64,000 nt of DNA from Pectinophora gossypiella (GCF_024362695.1 NC_065414.1:4915501-4979500); one strand, 5' to 3'. Counted from the first letter of the stretch, positions 32,441-45,472 are shown. Numbers and translations are program-made. The notes: generated by a model not told the origin, from the letters alone.

Positions 32441-34409
32441 TAAAAACGAATGGATTCAGACTCGTAATTGAATTACGCTGTACATACCTACATAAGTTTT
32501 TATAGTTATATATCCTACTTTAGTAAATGTTTTTCACACGACATTCATAATAATAAAATTTAATAAATCATATTATGTACCAGTACCAGTGCAAGGAACT
32601 ATTTCCCATTGGAACTTGTTTTGCACACGTGTGGAATTAGCATACACGTATTGGTATCATTAAAATAAACATATTACCACAGACCACTACTAAAACTATT
32701 ACATTCCGTTAGTTAAACCCCGTTTAAAAAAGACTATCTACAACTTTTTAAAACATACATTTTTATTACCCGAAAGAGGTCCTCTGTGACGTCATAAACA
32801 GGCAAAATCACAGCAGATTGGGGTCAAAATGAAACGTAAAGTATAAGGAAAACGGTACCTATCAAAAATGTACGAATAACCTTTTATGGTCTTACTTATT
32901 ATTATTACCAAGCTCAGTTTAGTGTTGTGTTTGGTTTAAAAAGTTTATGACAAATGTTTTTAGCTACATACTAAGTATTTACATTGCGTGGAAATGGAAT
33001 TCCATAATTACTGCCTATCCCAGTGGGAATTAGACGTTAATTTATGTATTTATGTGGGAATCAGTTCCATAACTTGTCAATTTTTTATTTACTTTATATT
33101 TTACTAGGTTATTTTATTATTTTATTACAATTCGCACAATAAATTACACAACTGGGCTATCTACTGCATTCATTTTTATTATTTGCATAACTTTTATTAT
33201 TATTAGGTTATATATTTTGCACAAAATCCTAAAAGCCTAGCAAATGCGCAGAGACGCTAGCTTTCTCTAAGCGAACGAATGTTAAAACCGGTTTCAATTT
33301 CAATGTTTTATTTTAATTTATTATAAGTACTGTACTTTAACATTGGTGATGGTTTGTATGGTACATAAAACGCATCACTTGCTTTCTTAGCTCGCAAATT
33401 CGATCCTTTAGTGGACTGTACGTATACGTTGTTTGCGTAAAGTACATGTATCATAAACTAGGTCATGTATAAATCTTCGGTCAGAAATGTATACTTTACC
33501 TTTAAGGAAAATAAAGTAAGAACCCGTGCCATTGAAATGAATATAAATATTTTTTTATGTAATCTTGTCGTTAGGCAACAGATAAGATCTTTTCACGTAA
33601 TCATTATTTCAACACAACAAAATATAGTACGATATATCTATTTATGGCACTAAAACGGTTACTGTATTGTTTACAATTTTACATTGCAAATTGTATCCAA
33701 TATTGGCAGAATAAGAAATATTTTTTTTTAAATTGATTTCCCGGTTTAATTTAAAAAAATATATTTATTTATTTTTTATTTTTTTATATTTATTTATATT
33801 ATAACATATTAATATAACAACAACATATAACATACGTATTAATATAACATATTATTATTATTTTATTTTAATTCGAAAAATTAATAATTTGGCGAGTGCC
33901 AAATAGCTAAGTACCTAAGACTTAAAATTATCTATAAAATCTAAAACATCATTATTCTATTCATCTTTAATAACATTTTAATTTAACCACGATAAAAAGT
34001 CATCTCTTTGATGTCTTTTGAAGGGCAAACTGACACATTTTTTTTGTTATAATCTTTAAGTTTAAAGACTTTATTTCCAATTCAATTTCAAGTTTATAAT
34101 ATTTACATAGTAAATGGCAACATTTGCATCCTTAGCTACTAGAAAGTGTAGTTTGTTTCGTCATAGCAAAAATAAAATAGCTAGCTTCTAGATGTATTCG
34201 ACGACAACACAACGGTTAATTAATAATATGTATACATATGAGTAATCTTGCATTCGAAATCCAATCTACGTAGGTACACTTGTATGCGGTCGCTACCGTA
34301 GCGTATGTATGAAAGTGCCAAGTAGTTAATCTCATCGGATAAACTTAATTTAAATCTAAAGTTAGTTAGGCGCGTAAAAAAATACAGAATTTAGCATGCC
34401 GTTCTCTCT

Positions 34410-34560
34410 AGACTGTGACGCACGACAAAGCTCCTCGAGGCTTTCGCGGCGGCCGGCGCCGGCGGCGGGCGGCTCACACCAGTTATGGGCGGTTTGAATC
34501 AGACTGCGAGAAGTCCGCGATACGTCATGTGACGTCACTCGCTCCAAGATACTATACTAG
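34410..34560. promoter_or_regulatory. CpG-rich patch with CRE-type palindrome
   Basis: A short GC-rich block (34440-34480, GGCGGCCGGCGCCGGCGG) is followed by ACGTCATGTGACGTCACTCG at about 34521-34540, which holds one full TGACGTCA. It lies inside the 18-kb first intron of the SLC12 gene. It may be an alternative promoter or enhancer. No convincing minus-strand splice donor was found close by, so no exon is claimed. Confidence 0.3.
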
Positions 34561-35054
34561 TTTGTACAACTGTTCAATTATAAACCTTACCGACTCATCA
34601 TGCAAATTAGTTCGATTACTACAGCTAATCGGTAAGAACCGAAAATCTATAAATCATGCTTTAACAGTTTAGAATGAGAAATTAAATTAGAATCAAGGTT
34701 TCAAAGAAATATGCTTTATGAAATAATTTGTTTTTGAAATTGCGATTATTTGGGTAAGTATAGTAAAAATGTGTTTTCTAGTATGAAAATGTCTTCTCGT
34801 GTTGTTTATCGTTTAGTTTGGTAAGTAAATAAAATGTATTAGTCATAAGTATATTATTTTGTTTATTTGCTTATAATTAACCAACTAGAAGAGTTAAATG
34901 AAATTTGGTTTTACTCGTAATTTAAAGAATATATTCTTAAGAAAAAATGAATCTTCTTTTTTTCTTCTTCTTCTTCTTCATTTCGGTTTTTATTTTTTGT
35001 TTTTGGTAGGTAGGTGCCCACAGTAGAACAAACCAGATTTATCCGTACTAATAT

Positions 35055-35186
35055 TCAAATCAAATTAAATATACTTTATTGCACACAACATACAAAACAA
35101 ATTTACACAAATTGAAGATAGATACAGTACAAATTGGCGGCCTTATTGCTAAGCAGCAATTTCTTCCAGGCAACCAGTGGAAAGGT
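35055..35186 (-). mobile_element. LINE 3' tail (GGTTGCCTGGAAGA family)
   Basis: Minus-strand GGTTGCCTGGAAGAAATTGC, TGCTTAGCAATAAGGCCGCC, ending GCAATAAAGTATATTTAATT. Confidence 0.78.
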
Positions 35187-35445
35187 AACATTTACTTATT
35201 ACACTTTGGTGCGGGACAGTGCAACATCTTGATAAATTATAATTGCTAAAATAACTCTGTCTGTCTGTTACGCTTGCAATTCGATAATTGTCATTTTAGG
35301 GGTGGGAAAAACATGCCGCGCGCGTTCACTGAACCAGACACCAGAACACCATGGAAGATAAGGTCGATCATTGACCTCACAACCCACACAAGAGAAGAAG
35401 AAGACCGAAATCCACGCATACGGAGATCTCGGAAAGCTATTCAAC

Positions 35446-35707
35446 AATCTTCTTCTATCGTGTGGGTTGTGAGGTGATTACCAACCCCATCAACCCTGGT
35501 GTCAGGGTTATTATTGAGCCGCCATAGGCCCCTGACATACTCATGTAACGACTACGTACTTACATCAGTAAGTAGTAACCGGGACCAACGGCTTAACGTG
35601 CCTTCCGAAGCACGAATCGTCTTACTATTGGACAATCAGTTGATCAACCTGTAATATCCTAACCAAACTAGAGATCACAAAGTGATTTTTGTGATTTGTC
35701 CCCACCG
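35446..35707 (-). mobile_element. SINE family A, copy 9, A box lost
   Basis: Minus orientation; it stops at CGGTGGGGACAAATCACAAA, just inside the B box. A 35-bp SINE tail piece in the opposite direction lies at 35367-35401. Confidence 0.75.
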
Positions 35708-36131
35708 AAATACAAATCTAGTCTAGTCTATTTTGACAAATAATTATTAGATCTGCCAAGCGACTCGTTTCATAAGGCAACACGATTTTTGACTGTCTTT
35801 TTATGGTTCTCGACGATACTAAATACAGTTTGTATTTATTTAACTCTAACATCAGCTTTAACTTTGTTTGGTTTACGACTGTTTAAGTACTTGTCGCAGT
35901 CGTTTATTAGTTCATGGATAATAATATGGTTTAAAGGTTTAAACGTGCTATTAGGGTGATTCTTATTCTTACGTTTTTTTGTGTGAGTTGTAAGAATTGT
36001 ATATGTTTTTTAGGAAAATCGGTGACCCCTGAATCATTTTACTTAGGTAATTACTTCTAGTATCGTGTCCGGATATAATTTTTGCCATAAAATTATTAGA
36101 TATTATATTAAAAAAAATTAGAAGTCATAAA

Positions 36132-36756
36132 TGTCACGGAACGTGTCGTGTGAGATTGCCAGAATTGCAGATAAAATGTTTTTTTCTGAAGATGTGGCAT
36201 GTTATTTTTCGAAATATTACAACAACTATGCAAGACGAACCTTTGTTCTATAAGACTGTTTAACAAAATATATAAATAATGCACACTATTTTTGATTTTG
36301 AACAACATACATTTTGTGAGCAGTTTTTGTGTCACGACCGTGTGCGACACTTTAAAATTGCAATACTCGGTAGAAATAAATCTATGACATTAACAACCAT
36401 TTCTAAGTTTTTTTAGAATGGCAACAATATCATCTTGTCAGTATTGCAAATGGCTAAGAGCGTTGAGACCAGTATAAAATCAATCTGCTTTTACATTTTA
36501 AAAAAAGGACAACCTTAACTCGTCAACGCCGTGTAAGAGTTTTAAACTTAAGTATCAGTGTTACACTATTGTTTGAAAAGTAATATGCACGTCATACAGT
36601 GTAGTTTAAAATAATTACTTAGAATTGCAGTGTCGTGGATAGCTTTTGGGTTATATCGAACACGTTTCAAATTGTCACGACCATGTAATGATAAAAATGT
36701 CACAGCCGTGGACTTTTTAAACACATGGTTGTGACATATAATGCACGATCGTGACA
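36132..36756. repeat. Cluster of 13-bp TGTCACRRCCRTG motifs, left
   Basis: TGTCACGACCGTG or close variants start at 36132, 36330, 36673 and 36698 (plus) and at 36724 and 36744 (minus). The DNA between them is unique-looking. The pattern recalls subterminal transposase-binding repeats of large DNA transposons. Confidence 0.7.
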
Positions 36757-37099
36757 TTCTTTTTTTATTTCAATAATTTTGTGGGTTTTGTTGCTTTTAT
36801 AAATTATATTATTGTTTGATATGCTTACACACGAGTATTTACTTTACTAGTCCATATAGATCCTAGTATAGGACAAGGGCCTCTTCCAAGATATTTGGAA
36901 GGAAATTATTCATAGCCACACTAGGCAGGGGTTTTTGGCGGTTGTATGGTATTGTTACGGAAGTGGATTTCGGGATTGGAAGGAAACTAACTGAGTTCAA
37001 GAAGAAACATTTGTTGGTCAAATTGTTAGTATAAATAACGACAACCCTGATCCCCCTTACTACACTAAATTTACTAAGAAGAAGTATCATAGCGTGATA

Positions 37100-39015
37100 T
37101 CAGGAGACACGGTCTTTACCTGGAATAGCAAAGATTCTGCAGATCTTGGCCCTGAAGTTCCCAGTAGAAATAACCTCCTTAGAGGAGGCCTCGATAGCTA
37201 TTAACTCCCTCACGGATCACGTGAGGTTGGTTTTGAACGAAAGTTCAGCACAGGTTCTGGAGATGGAAGACCATCGCTGGAAACTGCCTACCGACATCCA
37301 TGAGAAAAACGCAGCCACCCGCGCATATGATTTCAATCGCACCGAGGAATGTCGTCGTCATTTGCGTCTCTTGCAGCATACTGTAAGAAAACGTATTAAT
37401 GACATGCGACAGAATCGGTGGAATAATCTTTTGAGCGGCATTGAGCCCCACCACCAGGCCATCTGGCAGCTGTCTAGGTCTCTTCAAAAGGATACGGTTG
37501 TTCCTACTCCTCCTCTCAATAGGCCTAACCAACCCCCCGCTTTTGACGATGACGAAAAAGCCGAATGCCTTGCCGACAGTCGCGAAGCCCAATGCTCGCC
37601 CAGCACTCTCCCTATCGATCGTAGGCACCGCTTGACGGTGAACTCTGAAGTTCAGCGTAGGGCTTCTGCACCGATCCTCCTCTTCCACAGGTCACTGAGG
37701 AAAAGGTACTAGGTATCATCAAAAAAATTCAAACCCGAAAAGCCCCTGGTTCAGACGGTATCACGAATCGTGTCCTTAAAAACTTCGGTGCTCCCCTCAT
37801 CTGTTTACTAACGGCAATATTCAACGTTGCCATGAGCAACTGCGTCAAAGAAGTCAAAGAAGCAATTGTAATTGGTATACCAAAGCCTGGGAAACCTAAA
37901 AACGAACCTTCGAGTTACCGCCCCATAAGTCTCCTCAATACCATGGGGCAGATTTATGAGCGGCTCATATTTGCTAGATTACGGGACTACGCCGAATCCA
38001 ATAGTCTTATTCCAACAGAGCAGTTTGGTTTTAGCTTCATTTGCGGATGATACAGCCATCTATTCTTCGTGCCGTGGTCGAGTTATGACGACTGGAATTC
38101 TCCAACGCGCGGCCAATACCTTGGGCAAGTGGTTTCGCAAATGGAGAATCGAGGTAAACCCGGAGAAAAGTGTAGCGGTGTACTTTTCAAAGAGCTATTA
38201 TAACACGCCACGGTCACGCCGTCAACTTAAAGTCATCAAGATGTTTGGCAAGCCGATTGGAAGGAGTAAGTCAAATATCTCGGCGTAGTCTTAGATAGAC
38301 GTCTTACTTTCAAGGCCCATATCAAACGCAATCGCGCGCATTTGTAATGGGCCGTCTTCATTGTCTCCTTAACAAGCGTAGTAAATTGTCCTTTAGGAAT
38401 AAGGTGAAATTCCGTCCGATCATGATCTATGCAGGGGTAGTTTTCACTCACGCGAGTCCCTCTCAAATCCACCGTCTACAGGTAATACAAAATCGTTTCA
38501 TGTGGAAAGCCACGGGAGCTCCGTGGTTCTGCACATTGACCTAGGTCTGCCAACCATTGCCCAATGGCTCAACTTAGCTTCAAAACGTTTTTTCGATTCT
38601 GCTTCACACCACCCAAATCCCCTGGTAGTTGCGGCTTCCGAATACATCCCGCTTAGGGACGGTACTGAAAAGTATCGGCGTCCGAAGGACGTAATATACG
38701 ATCCCGACGACCCGATTACTCTAGCCATAGAGGCAGCCAATCAGCTCGCGACACCAAACACTTCAGGGCCCCGATACTGACCCCGCCGGCGTGGTGGACG
38801 ACTTCCCTCAATACAGCGCTTATTGTTATCGACCCACTTGGGTCGATTAACTTTACTAACTACTCTCAGACGACGCCCTGAGCCGAGGTTCGCGCCCACC
38901 TCGCCACCTTCAGGCCTGTTGTCTAAAACATTGTACCGGATGAGAGCCTTCAGCGCTCCCCATTTGTCCGGCCAAGTAGTTAATGCCATCTGCGGCAAAT
39001 GTACAATAAGTAAAA
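37100..39015 (+). pseudogene. Jockey-like LINE, 5'-truncated and internally deleted
   Basis: The longest copy of the most common LINE here. Pieces of ORF2: 37146-37712 (pre-RT region, TEECRRHLRLLQHTVRKRIN); 37690-38046, in a different frame, with APGSDGITNRVLKNFGAPL and SSYRPISLLNTMGQIYERL, typical RT motifs 1-2a; then a jump to FADDTAIYSSCRGRV at about 38042 and GKWFRKWRIEVNPEKS, the catalytic FADD motif without the RT part before it; then 38502-38780 (LPTIAQWLNLASKRFFDSAS, VIYDPDDPITLAIEAANQL, stop). The 3' UTR ends CAATAAGTAAAAAAAGG. Frameshifts and deletions make it dead. No endonuclease domain remains. Confidence 0.85.
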
Positions 39016-39491
39016 AAAGGTCCTGAAGACGTTGTTTCTGTTTTGCAAGAACCCCCTACTGGTAGGCGAAAGTATAAAGGTTTTTGTTTCCACATCATTT
39101 GCAGATAAGAGAGCATTACAGTTTTTAAATATAGGATTTTACTTTTTTTATGACGCGATCTCAATTATTGTGATTTAGTTAAGTATCTCATAATCAGAAA
39201 GAAGATTACCAAATAAATACTTTTGATTAAACCAATTAAATAAATAAATAATAAACGTTTATTGCATCAATTCAGGTTAGGTACATTGCAGATTACAGTG
39301 CATAAAAATAGTAAGTATCACCAAATTCTACTTTTTCAAGCATACACAATGAAAGAACGGACGGAACGGAATTCAGTGTTTGCTTACTGCCTAATCGCTC
39401 CAATCAATTGAGACAAAAAACTAAGATGACAAAAAAATAACAGCAACAGTTACAATGAAAAATGCAAAACAGTCACATCCATGTCATATTG

Positions 39492-39545
39492 TGTCACAGC
39501 CATGTTTAGTGATGTCACGACCGAGGCACAAATGTCACAACCGTG
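39492..39545 (+). repeat. Cluster of 13-bp TGTCACRRCCRTG motifs, right
   Basis: TGTCACAGCCATG (39492), TGTCACGACCGAG (39513) and TGTCACAACCGTG (39533) at 20-21 bp spacing. With the left cluster they bracket the Jockey-like LINE. Confidence 0.7.
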
Positions 39546-39975
39546 TTTTTCTACCCTTGTTTTTTAATATTCCTGAGGGTATTAAGCTTGTCCATATGCA
39601 TCTAAAATATGCTTTTGACATAAACTTTTGATTTGCATCATAAAAACTCATAAAAATATATATTTATTTTTTTTGGGTTTTCTGAAAACTATTTAAGAAT
39701 TACCCATTAAAGCAAGTGTTGTATGTCCCTAGTACTTCACAGCTTCGCACTTGGAACAAACCTTGAAAGAACACAGGTACTAACTCTTTAAGGCTCGCTT
39801 GGAACAAATGTTGACTGTTCTCTGCAAATGCTTGTTCATTCTGACCATATTTATCACCTGTCATGTAGCTACTGTAAAAATATGGGCATGTGGGCATATG
39901 CCTTCCACGAATATAATGTCATGGAATTTAGTGTTATAGTATTTAATGTTACGTAGCCTGGAAAGTCTATTGCGA

Positions 39976-40290
39976 CTTTGAGACTTTTTTTACACCGAGT
40001 AGCTCGGTGGCGCAGCGGTTAACGCGCTCGGTCTGCGATTGTTGAAGTTAAGCAACTTTCGCAAAGGCCGGTCATAGGATGGGTGACCACAAAAAAAAAG
40101 TTTTCATCTCGAGCTCCTCCGTGCTTCGGAAGGCACGTTAAGCCGTTGGTCCCGGCTGCATTAGCAGTCGTTAATAACCATCAATCCGCACTGGGCCCGC
40201 GTGATGGTTTAAGGCCCGATCTCCCTATCCATCCATAGGGAAGGCCCGTGCCCCAGCAGTGGGGACGTTAATGGGCTGATGATGATGATG
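39976..40290 (+). mobile_element. SINE family B (5S-like), copy 2, with 21-bp TSD
   Basis: Direct repeats at 39955-39975 and 40291-40311 (AGCCTGGAAAGT..., one mismatch). Inside, about 21 extra bases (CTTTGAGACTTTTTTTACAC) come before the head TAGCTCGGTGGCGCAGCGGT. The body is almost identical to copy 1. Confidence 0.88.
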
Positions 40291-40984
40291 AGCCTGGAAA
40301 GTTTATTGCGATCATTAAAAAGGAGCTTACGTAGTTTTCGTTACAAGGACAAGGAGACGGTATATGTATTTTGATAACTTATACCTTTATGGCAACAATA
40401 CATAGGTAACAAGACGTACCTGCGCTCTCGCAATAGAAGTAGTTTCCATTCCGTATCCTACTGTAGTTTTACAAGCACTTTGATCAAAGACTGGACTGAC
40501 CATAAGGTAAATATTTAGCATATTATGGTTACACCGCAGTAACACGGGTTAACATTCCGGCTTGCCGTCGGGGAAATCTTGGCGGAGGCCCAAAGGTTAA
40601 CTAACGTACACATAGTAACTCTTGATAGATATGAATATGAATATTATGTGATTACATTTTGTATGAGAACCGCTGTCGTTGGTTCAACCCTACTCTCTTT
40701 TACTATTACTCCTGCAAACAGAAAACTATGGTAGCTCTACTGCATCTCTAATTGCATAGCCACTTTAACAGCAACGTATTTTTTTATGTGATAGGCTGCA
40801 ATTATATCATTGCTTTTCGTAAGATACAACATACCAAAGTATTTTTTTTTATAAATAGCCGATCATACTAAGGTTTTTAGCTTTCCTGTGATAAGGAGGG
40901 ATCTTTTTGCATGATAGTCGATATTTGTATTTTGCGCTGTAGGCTGCTGCTGCTTTATAATGCACAAAACGACCTATTAATATA

Positions 40985-41620
40985 TCAAAATCAAAAATCA
41001 AAAAGTGTTTTATTGCAATTGTACAGTCCAAAAAAAAAAAGATGTCATAGTTACATTTATAAAAAGAAAAAATACAGTTCTTAGGTACAATTTAACCCAA
41101 TCGTGCGTGCAACATTACATAGGTATGTACTTAAATATTACAATATTAAAATTTAGTTCATAGTCAATCGGGCGTGTATCATTACATATTAAAATATTAA
41201 AATTAATTTATTGTCAATCTAGTGTGCAAATTAATAACCCTAGCAAACAAATAGCCTACGTATTTAAGAAAAACAAAAACTATCAAATTGTCATGTTTAC
41301 ATAAATTCATATTTTATACAATACTATCATACAATACAATGTCTTGTTTATTATATAATATTATAAATATATTATTCCAATCAAAATATTCTTTCAGATT
41401 ATAAAAACATTTTTGTATTAGCCATTTCTTAAGACACTTTTTAAACTGTAAGTATATTATTTTCTTTTCTAATATCTATAGGTAGATGATTGAATATTTT
41501 TATTGCTGAATGATATGTGCCTTGACTAGAAATTGTCCTTTTACTTGTAATCATAATGTTGCTTTGTGTCTTAAGTTGCGGTTGTTAAATTGCCTGTTAT
41601 CTATCGGGAAAAAATCGTTG
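40985..41620 (-). pseudogene. CR1-like LINE 3' remnant
   Basis: Minus-strand pieces read GTYHSAIKIFNHLPIDIRKE and CLKKWLIQKCFYNLKEYFDW, the usual C-terminal pattern of CR1/L2-type reverse transcriptases. The 3' end has TGCAATAAAACACTTTTTGA. Frames are broken. Confidence 0.6.
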
Positions 41621-41835
41621 TGTTTTCTTCCGAAAGAACATAACTCTAGTATATAGATGTATGTCAGAGTTTTTTAACAATATATCGCGGAGCTTCGTGT
41701 GTCGTAAAGTTTGGGGACGAGTGGAGTGGCAAGTTGAAGTATGAACTATTTGCTCATACTTGTATGGCGCGCGTTTCGCGCTCACTTGACCCTTCCAACC
41801 TCTTTCTTCTATTCCGTGTGTAGACTATACGAGAG

Positions 41836-41910
41836 AATATAATCAGCGTGACCAATTATGTACTTGCCGCAAATGGTATTAACTACTTGCCCGGACAAAT
41901 GGGGCTGCGG
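41836..41910 (-). mobile_element. Jockey-like LINE 3' end, small fragment
   Basis: TGCCGCAAATGGTATTAACT and TTGCCCGGACAAATGGGG only. Confidence 0.55.
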
Positions 41911-43676
41911 AGTCTCAAAAAAACATGTCAATTTGAAGTGATTTTAGCCCCTTGCTGACCGAAACGTGCTTAGAGCTTTAGATACAACATCTGAATTAAA
42001 ATGAAATCTTTTCATTTTTTCTGTTGTTTTGTTGAACTTTAACAAAATAATGTTTACACATTACATTGTAATGTTGTTGTTTTAAAACGTTGTCTAAACT
42101 ATATCTATATGAAGCAAAACAATTTTGTCTCGTCTCGTTTGAAAAAAATGCACATATTTTTTTTTGTTTTAAAACATATGAGGATGAGTAATTGTCACAT
42201 TGTGCAGCGATCATGGCGAGGAAGCATGAAATCCATTATAAAACAGAATTACTTATTTAATCTTTCGCGCATGCGCTATATGAATAGGTGGTAAATGTAA
42301 TGATCACAATCATTCCCTCTGTAACGCTCTTAGCTACTATAATTTTGCGCTGGGAACATTTTAATGTCATTCTATTCAAAATGACAATCATAATAATCTT
42401 ACATACCTACCACATAATTATTATAAATATAGCGTGGTGTTTTAAAAAAGGTGAATGCCAGGTCCTAGATCCGTTTCCTGCATCCTTTCTTAAACTTACA
42501 TCTGTGTTTTTACATGTTAAAATAAGTAAATACATCTAATACAGATTCTGCGTGCAAAATAATGAAGGGCTTTTCAGGGGCCCTGCCGGCTAATTCGCCG
42601 AACTTAATGAGAACAGAATAATAATGAGTGGAAGATGTGTTGTATGAGTCATCATTTATAGCCGAAAACTAAGATAAAAGATTAGAAGGTTAAACGAAGG
42701 CAAATTTTTACAGCGCCATCCATATGACAGTCGGATGATAATGTAAAATACTTGTAGAACAACTTCGAAGGGACTCGTTTCCGAAGTTCTTTGTGATAAA
42801 CCCGTGCTTTCAAGGGGTCATTTAACTTTGCATTTGTAAAAAATACACGTGATTATTTTTTGTCATACGTATTGTGAGGACCTTGGCGGGTTTTTTTATT
42901 TTCGGTTTTACCGTAAGTTTTACCAACGTTCCATTTTTTCATGCATGGCAAAGGACAAAATAAAAACCACAATGTTTGCTGTGTCATCCCGGTCTCTTCA
43001 CGGAAATCGAAATATGACGGCATGGAATTATAAACGATGGGCTGCCTATAAACTATGTGCCTAAACATTGAGACTCTGCTCACCCTATTAAGGGTTATGG
43101 GCATGAGTTTATGTATGTAAACAGTCTATACTTTGTGCAAAAAAATACAAGTTGACCTAATTTATCTTCGGACAAATATTATAAGTACTAAAATTGGCTA
43201 CCCTAACGAGCCAACGACTTTTAGGATCTGAAATTCTCTTCTATACCTACTATATACTACTCGTTTGTTGTTTTGGTTTTCCCCGAAGGGCAAGGCAAAG
43301 GGAACTATGCCCATACAGCCAAGTATTATATATTTTTTTCTTGATGATGATTAATGAAATGATGCAAGGTGATGACGATGAATGATGAAACCTAAGCGCC
43401 CACCCTCGGAGCAGACTTCTACTCGGAACCACAAACAAATTAACCCAAAAGTCCGCATAAACTTTCGAGTCAAACGAAACGGCTTCTTGGCAAGACGCAA
43501 AAATAGGTAGGTAAGTACTTACACTTTGTTTATTGAATATTCCGATATAATAACACTATCGCGAATGTTTTCAGACTAGCTTAATGTGATTATTTACCAC
43601 AAAACATTATTTCGTTTTAATTCTTTAGATTATTAAATAAAACAACCATATCGATCACGTTCCCGCCAAAAAGCCC

Positions 43677-43765
43677 AACCTAGTGAAATGAGATGCTTTT
43701 TACGAAACGTCAAAACGAAAGTTTTGGAGTTTGTATGGAAATACTTTCCTGTGACATTATTAATA
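43677..43765. repeat. Repeat with AAACGTCAAAACGAAAG
   Basis: AACGTCAAAACGAAAGTTTT and GTTTGTATGGAAATACTTTC; the reverse complement of this layout is at 47325-47440. Confidence 0.5.
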
Positions 43766-43975
43766 AATAAATGCGGTCACACGTAAGTACTCGTCATTAC
43801 TTAATTAATTAATAAGTAAAAAGTGGGGTGACCCTAGGTCTTCGTCTTACTTGGTCCAACGCCTGTCAGTGGCTTGTGCAACGGGGCAATGCCGCTAGTG
43901 TAATGGGTTCGTTTGAACGAACACTTAAACGCCTAGTGGGACGTGACGAAGTTACTTATGTTTCTGATTATGCGA

Positions 43976-44353
43976 TTTTTTTTGACGTGACTTATTGTAG
44001 ATTTGCCGCAGATGGCATTAACTACTTGGCCGGACAAATGGGGAGCGCTGAAGGCTTTCACCCGGTACAACGTTTAAGACAACAGACCTGAGGATGCCCA
44101 GTTGGGCGCGAACCTCGGCTCAGGGCGTCGTCTGAGAGGAAAAATATTTGAAAGAATTAATCAACCCTAGTGGATCGATAGCGATAAGCGCTGAATGAGG
44201 GAAATCATCGACCACGCCGGCGGGGTCGGTATCGGCGTCCTGAAGTGTTTAGTGTCGCGAGCTGATTGGCTGCCTCTATGGCTAGAGTAATCAGGTCGTC
44301 GGGATCGTATATTACGTCCTTCGGACGCCGATACTTTTCAGTATCGTCCCTAA
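43976..44353 (-). mobile_element. Jockey-like LINE 3' end with 12-bp TSD
   Basis: Flanked by CTGATTATGCGA (43964-43975, 44354-44365). Runs from the T-run and GACGTGACTTATTGTAGATT at the left to ACTTTTCAGTATCGTCCC at the right, 378 bp. It includes the last coding part (IYDPDDLITL-like on the minus strand). Confidence 0.88.
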
Positions 44354-44763
44354 CTGATTATGCGACAAATTGTATTATTATAATAAAATAGTGACCCGTA
44401 AAAAGTAAAATGATTTTTGATCATCTTAGACTGGTTTCTATTTCTAGATTGGCATTTTATAATATAACTTTGACAGAGTCACATATCTCGTAGCATATTT
44501 CATTTGTTTCATCCCTACAATAAGTATGAGAGGTAGTATTACAGCCAACAGCGGTGACGTAGGCGGGGTGCGCCATGAGGTACCTTGTCGTTTAATCAAG
44601 TAAATAGACCGCTGATGAAAGAAGTCTTTCGGAATATACCCGCCATTACCTACGTGTTGACTATTGAATGTTAGGTATATTTGTCCGTGATGAAGCTAAA
44701 TAATAAAACAACATAAACATAACATAGCATCACCCCATATTCCCGTAGGGGTAGACAGAGGGT

Positions 44764-44992
44764 ATACAGGGTGTAAGTGACATCGTAACGAATACTGAGA
44801 GGGATGATTCAGCTCAATATTCTGAGTTATTATCAAGTGGAATTTTCCATCGCAAATTGAAAATAAGTATTAAAAAAAAACTAAAAAACCAATCATGAAT
44901 TTTGCGACGAAAAATTTCACTTGATATTAACTCAGAATCATGGTTTGAATCATCCCCCTCAGTATTCGTTACGATGTCACTAACACCCTGTA
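44764..44992. repeat. Foldback element, copy 8, nested
   Basis: TACAGGGTGTAAGTGACATC to TTACGATGTCACTAACACCC. It interrupts the interspersed repeat of 32326-32440, whose halves are 44728-44763 and 44993-45062. Confidence 0.88.
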
Positions 44993-45472
44993 AGCACTCA
45001 GTCCTCGCTAGCTATGTATAAGAAAGTCATATAATAGGGGGCAAGCTTATTGCCATTAACCGGGCAGAAGTCCTGTACACCACGTGATATTAATTAACTT
45101 TGACCCAAACATTGAAACTCATAAAGACAATTGAAAGTCCAACGTCCGAACAGGGCTATATAAAAGTAAAACATTACTTTTAGGTATTGTAAGGTCACCT
45201 CAAATTAAGTATAACTCGTTTGTTTATTGTCTAAGGAAAATGCGTCGATGCTCAAATCAATATCATACCGTTTCATCTTTTTCCTTGTGGTGATACAATT
45301 CCGAATTGAAGGAGAAAAATGTCGAAGTCAATTTCTTCCAGGTATTTTGCAAATGAGGGCTGATTGATCACTTATAAGACTTTATGGTAATCGAGGCGTT
45401 ATCGATGTCTTCTAACTATGACGATTTATAGTAGCGTCATTAAATTGGAGAAAAACTCTATAAGAAACTACA

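Noticed and set aside
34415..34672. 85-codon open frame with an arginine-rich stretch
   Set aside because: It only reads through the CpG patch. No similarity to a known protein, no splice context, and the composition explains the arginines.
35274..35477. 67-codon plus-strand frame
   Set aside because: It is made from SINE tail fragments in both directions.
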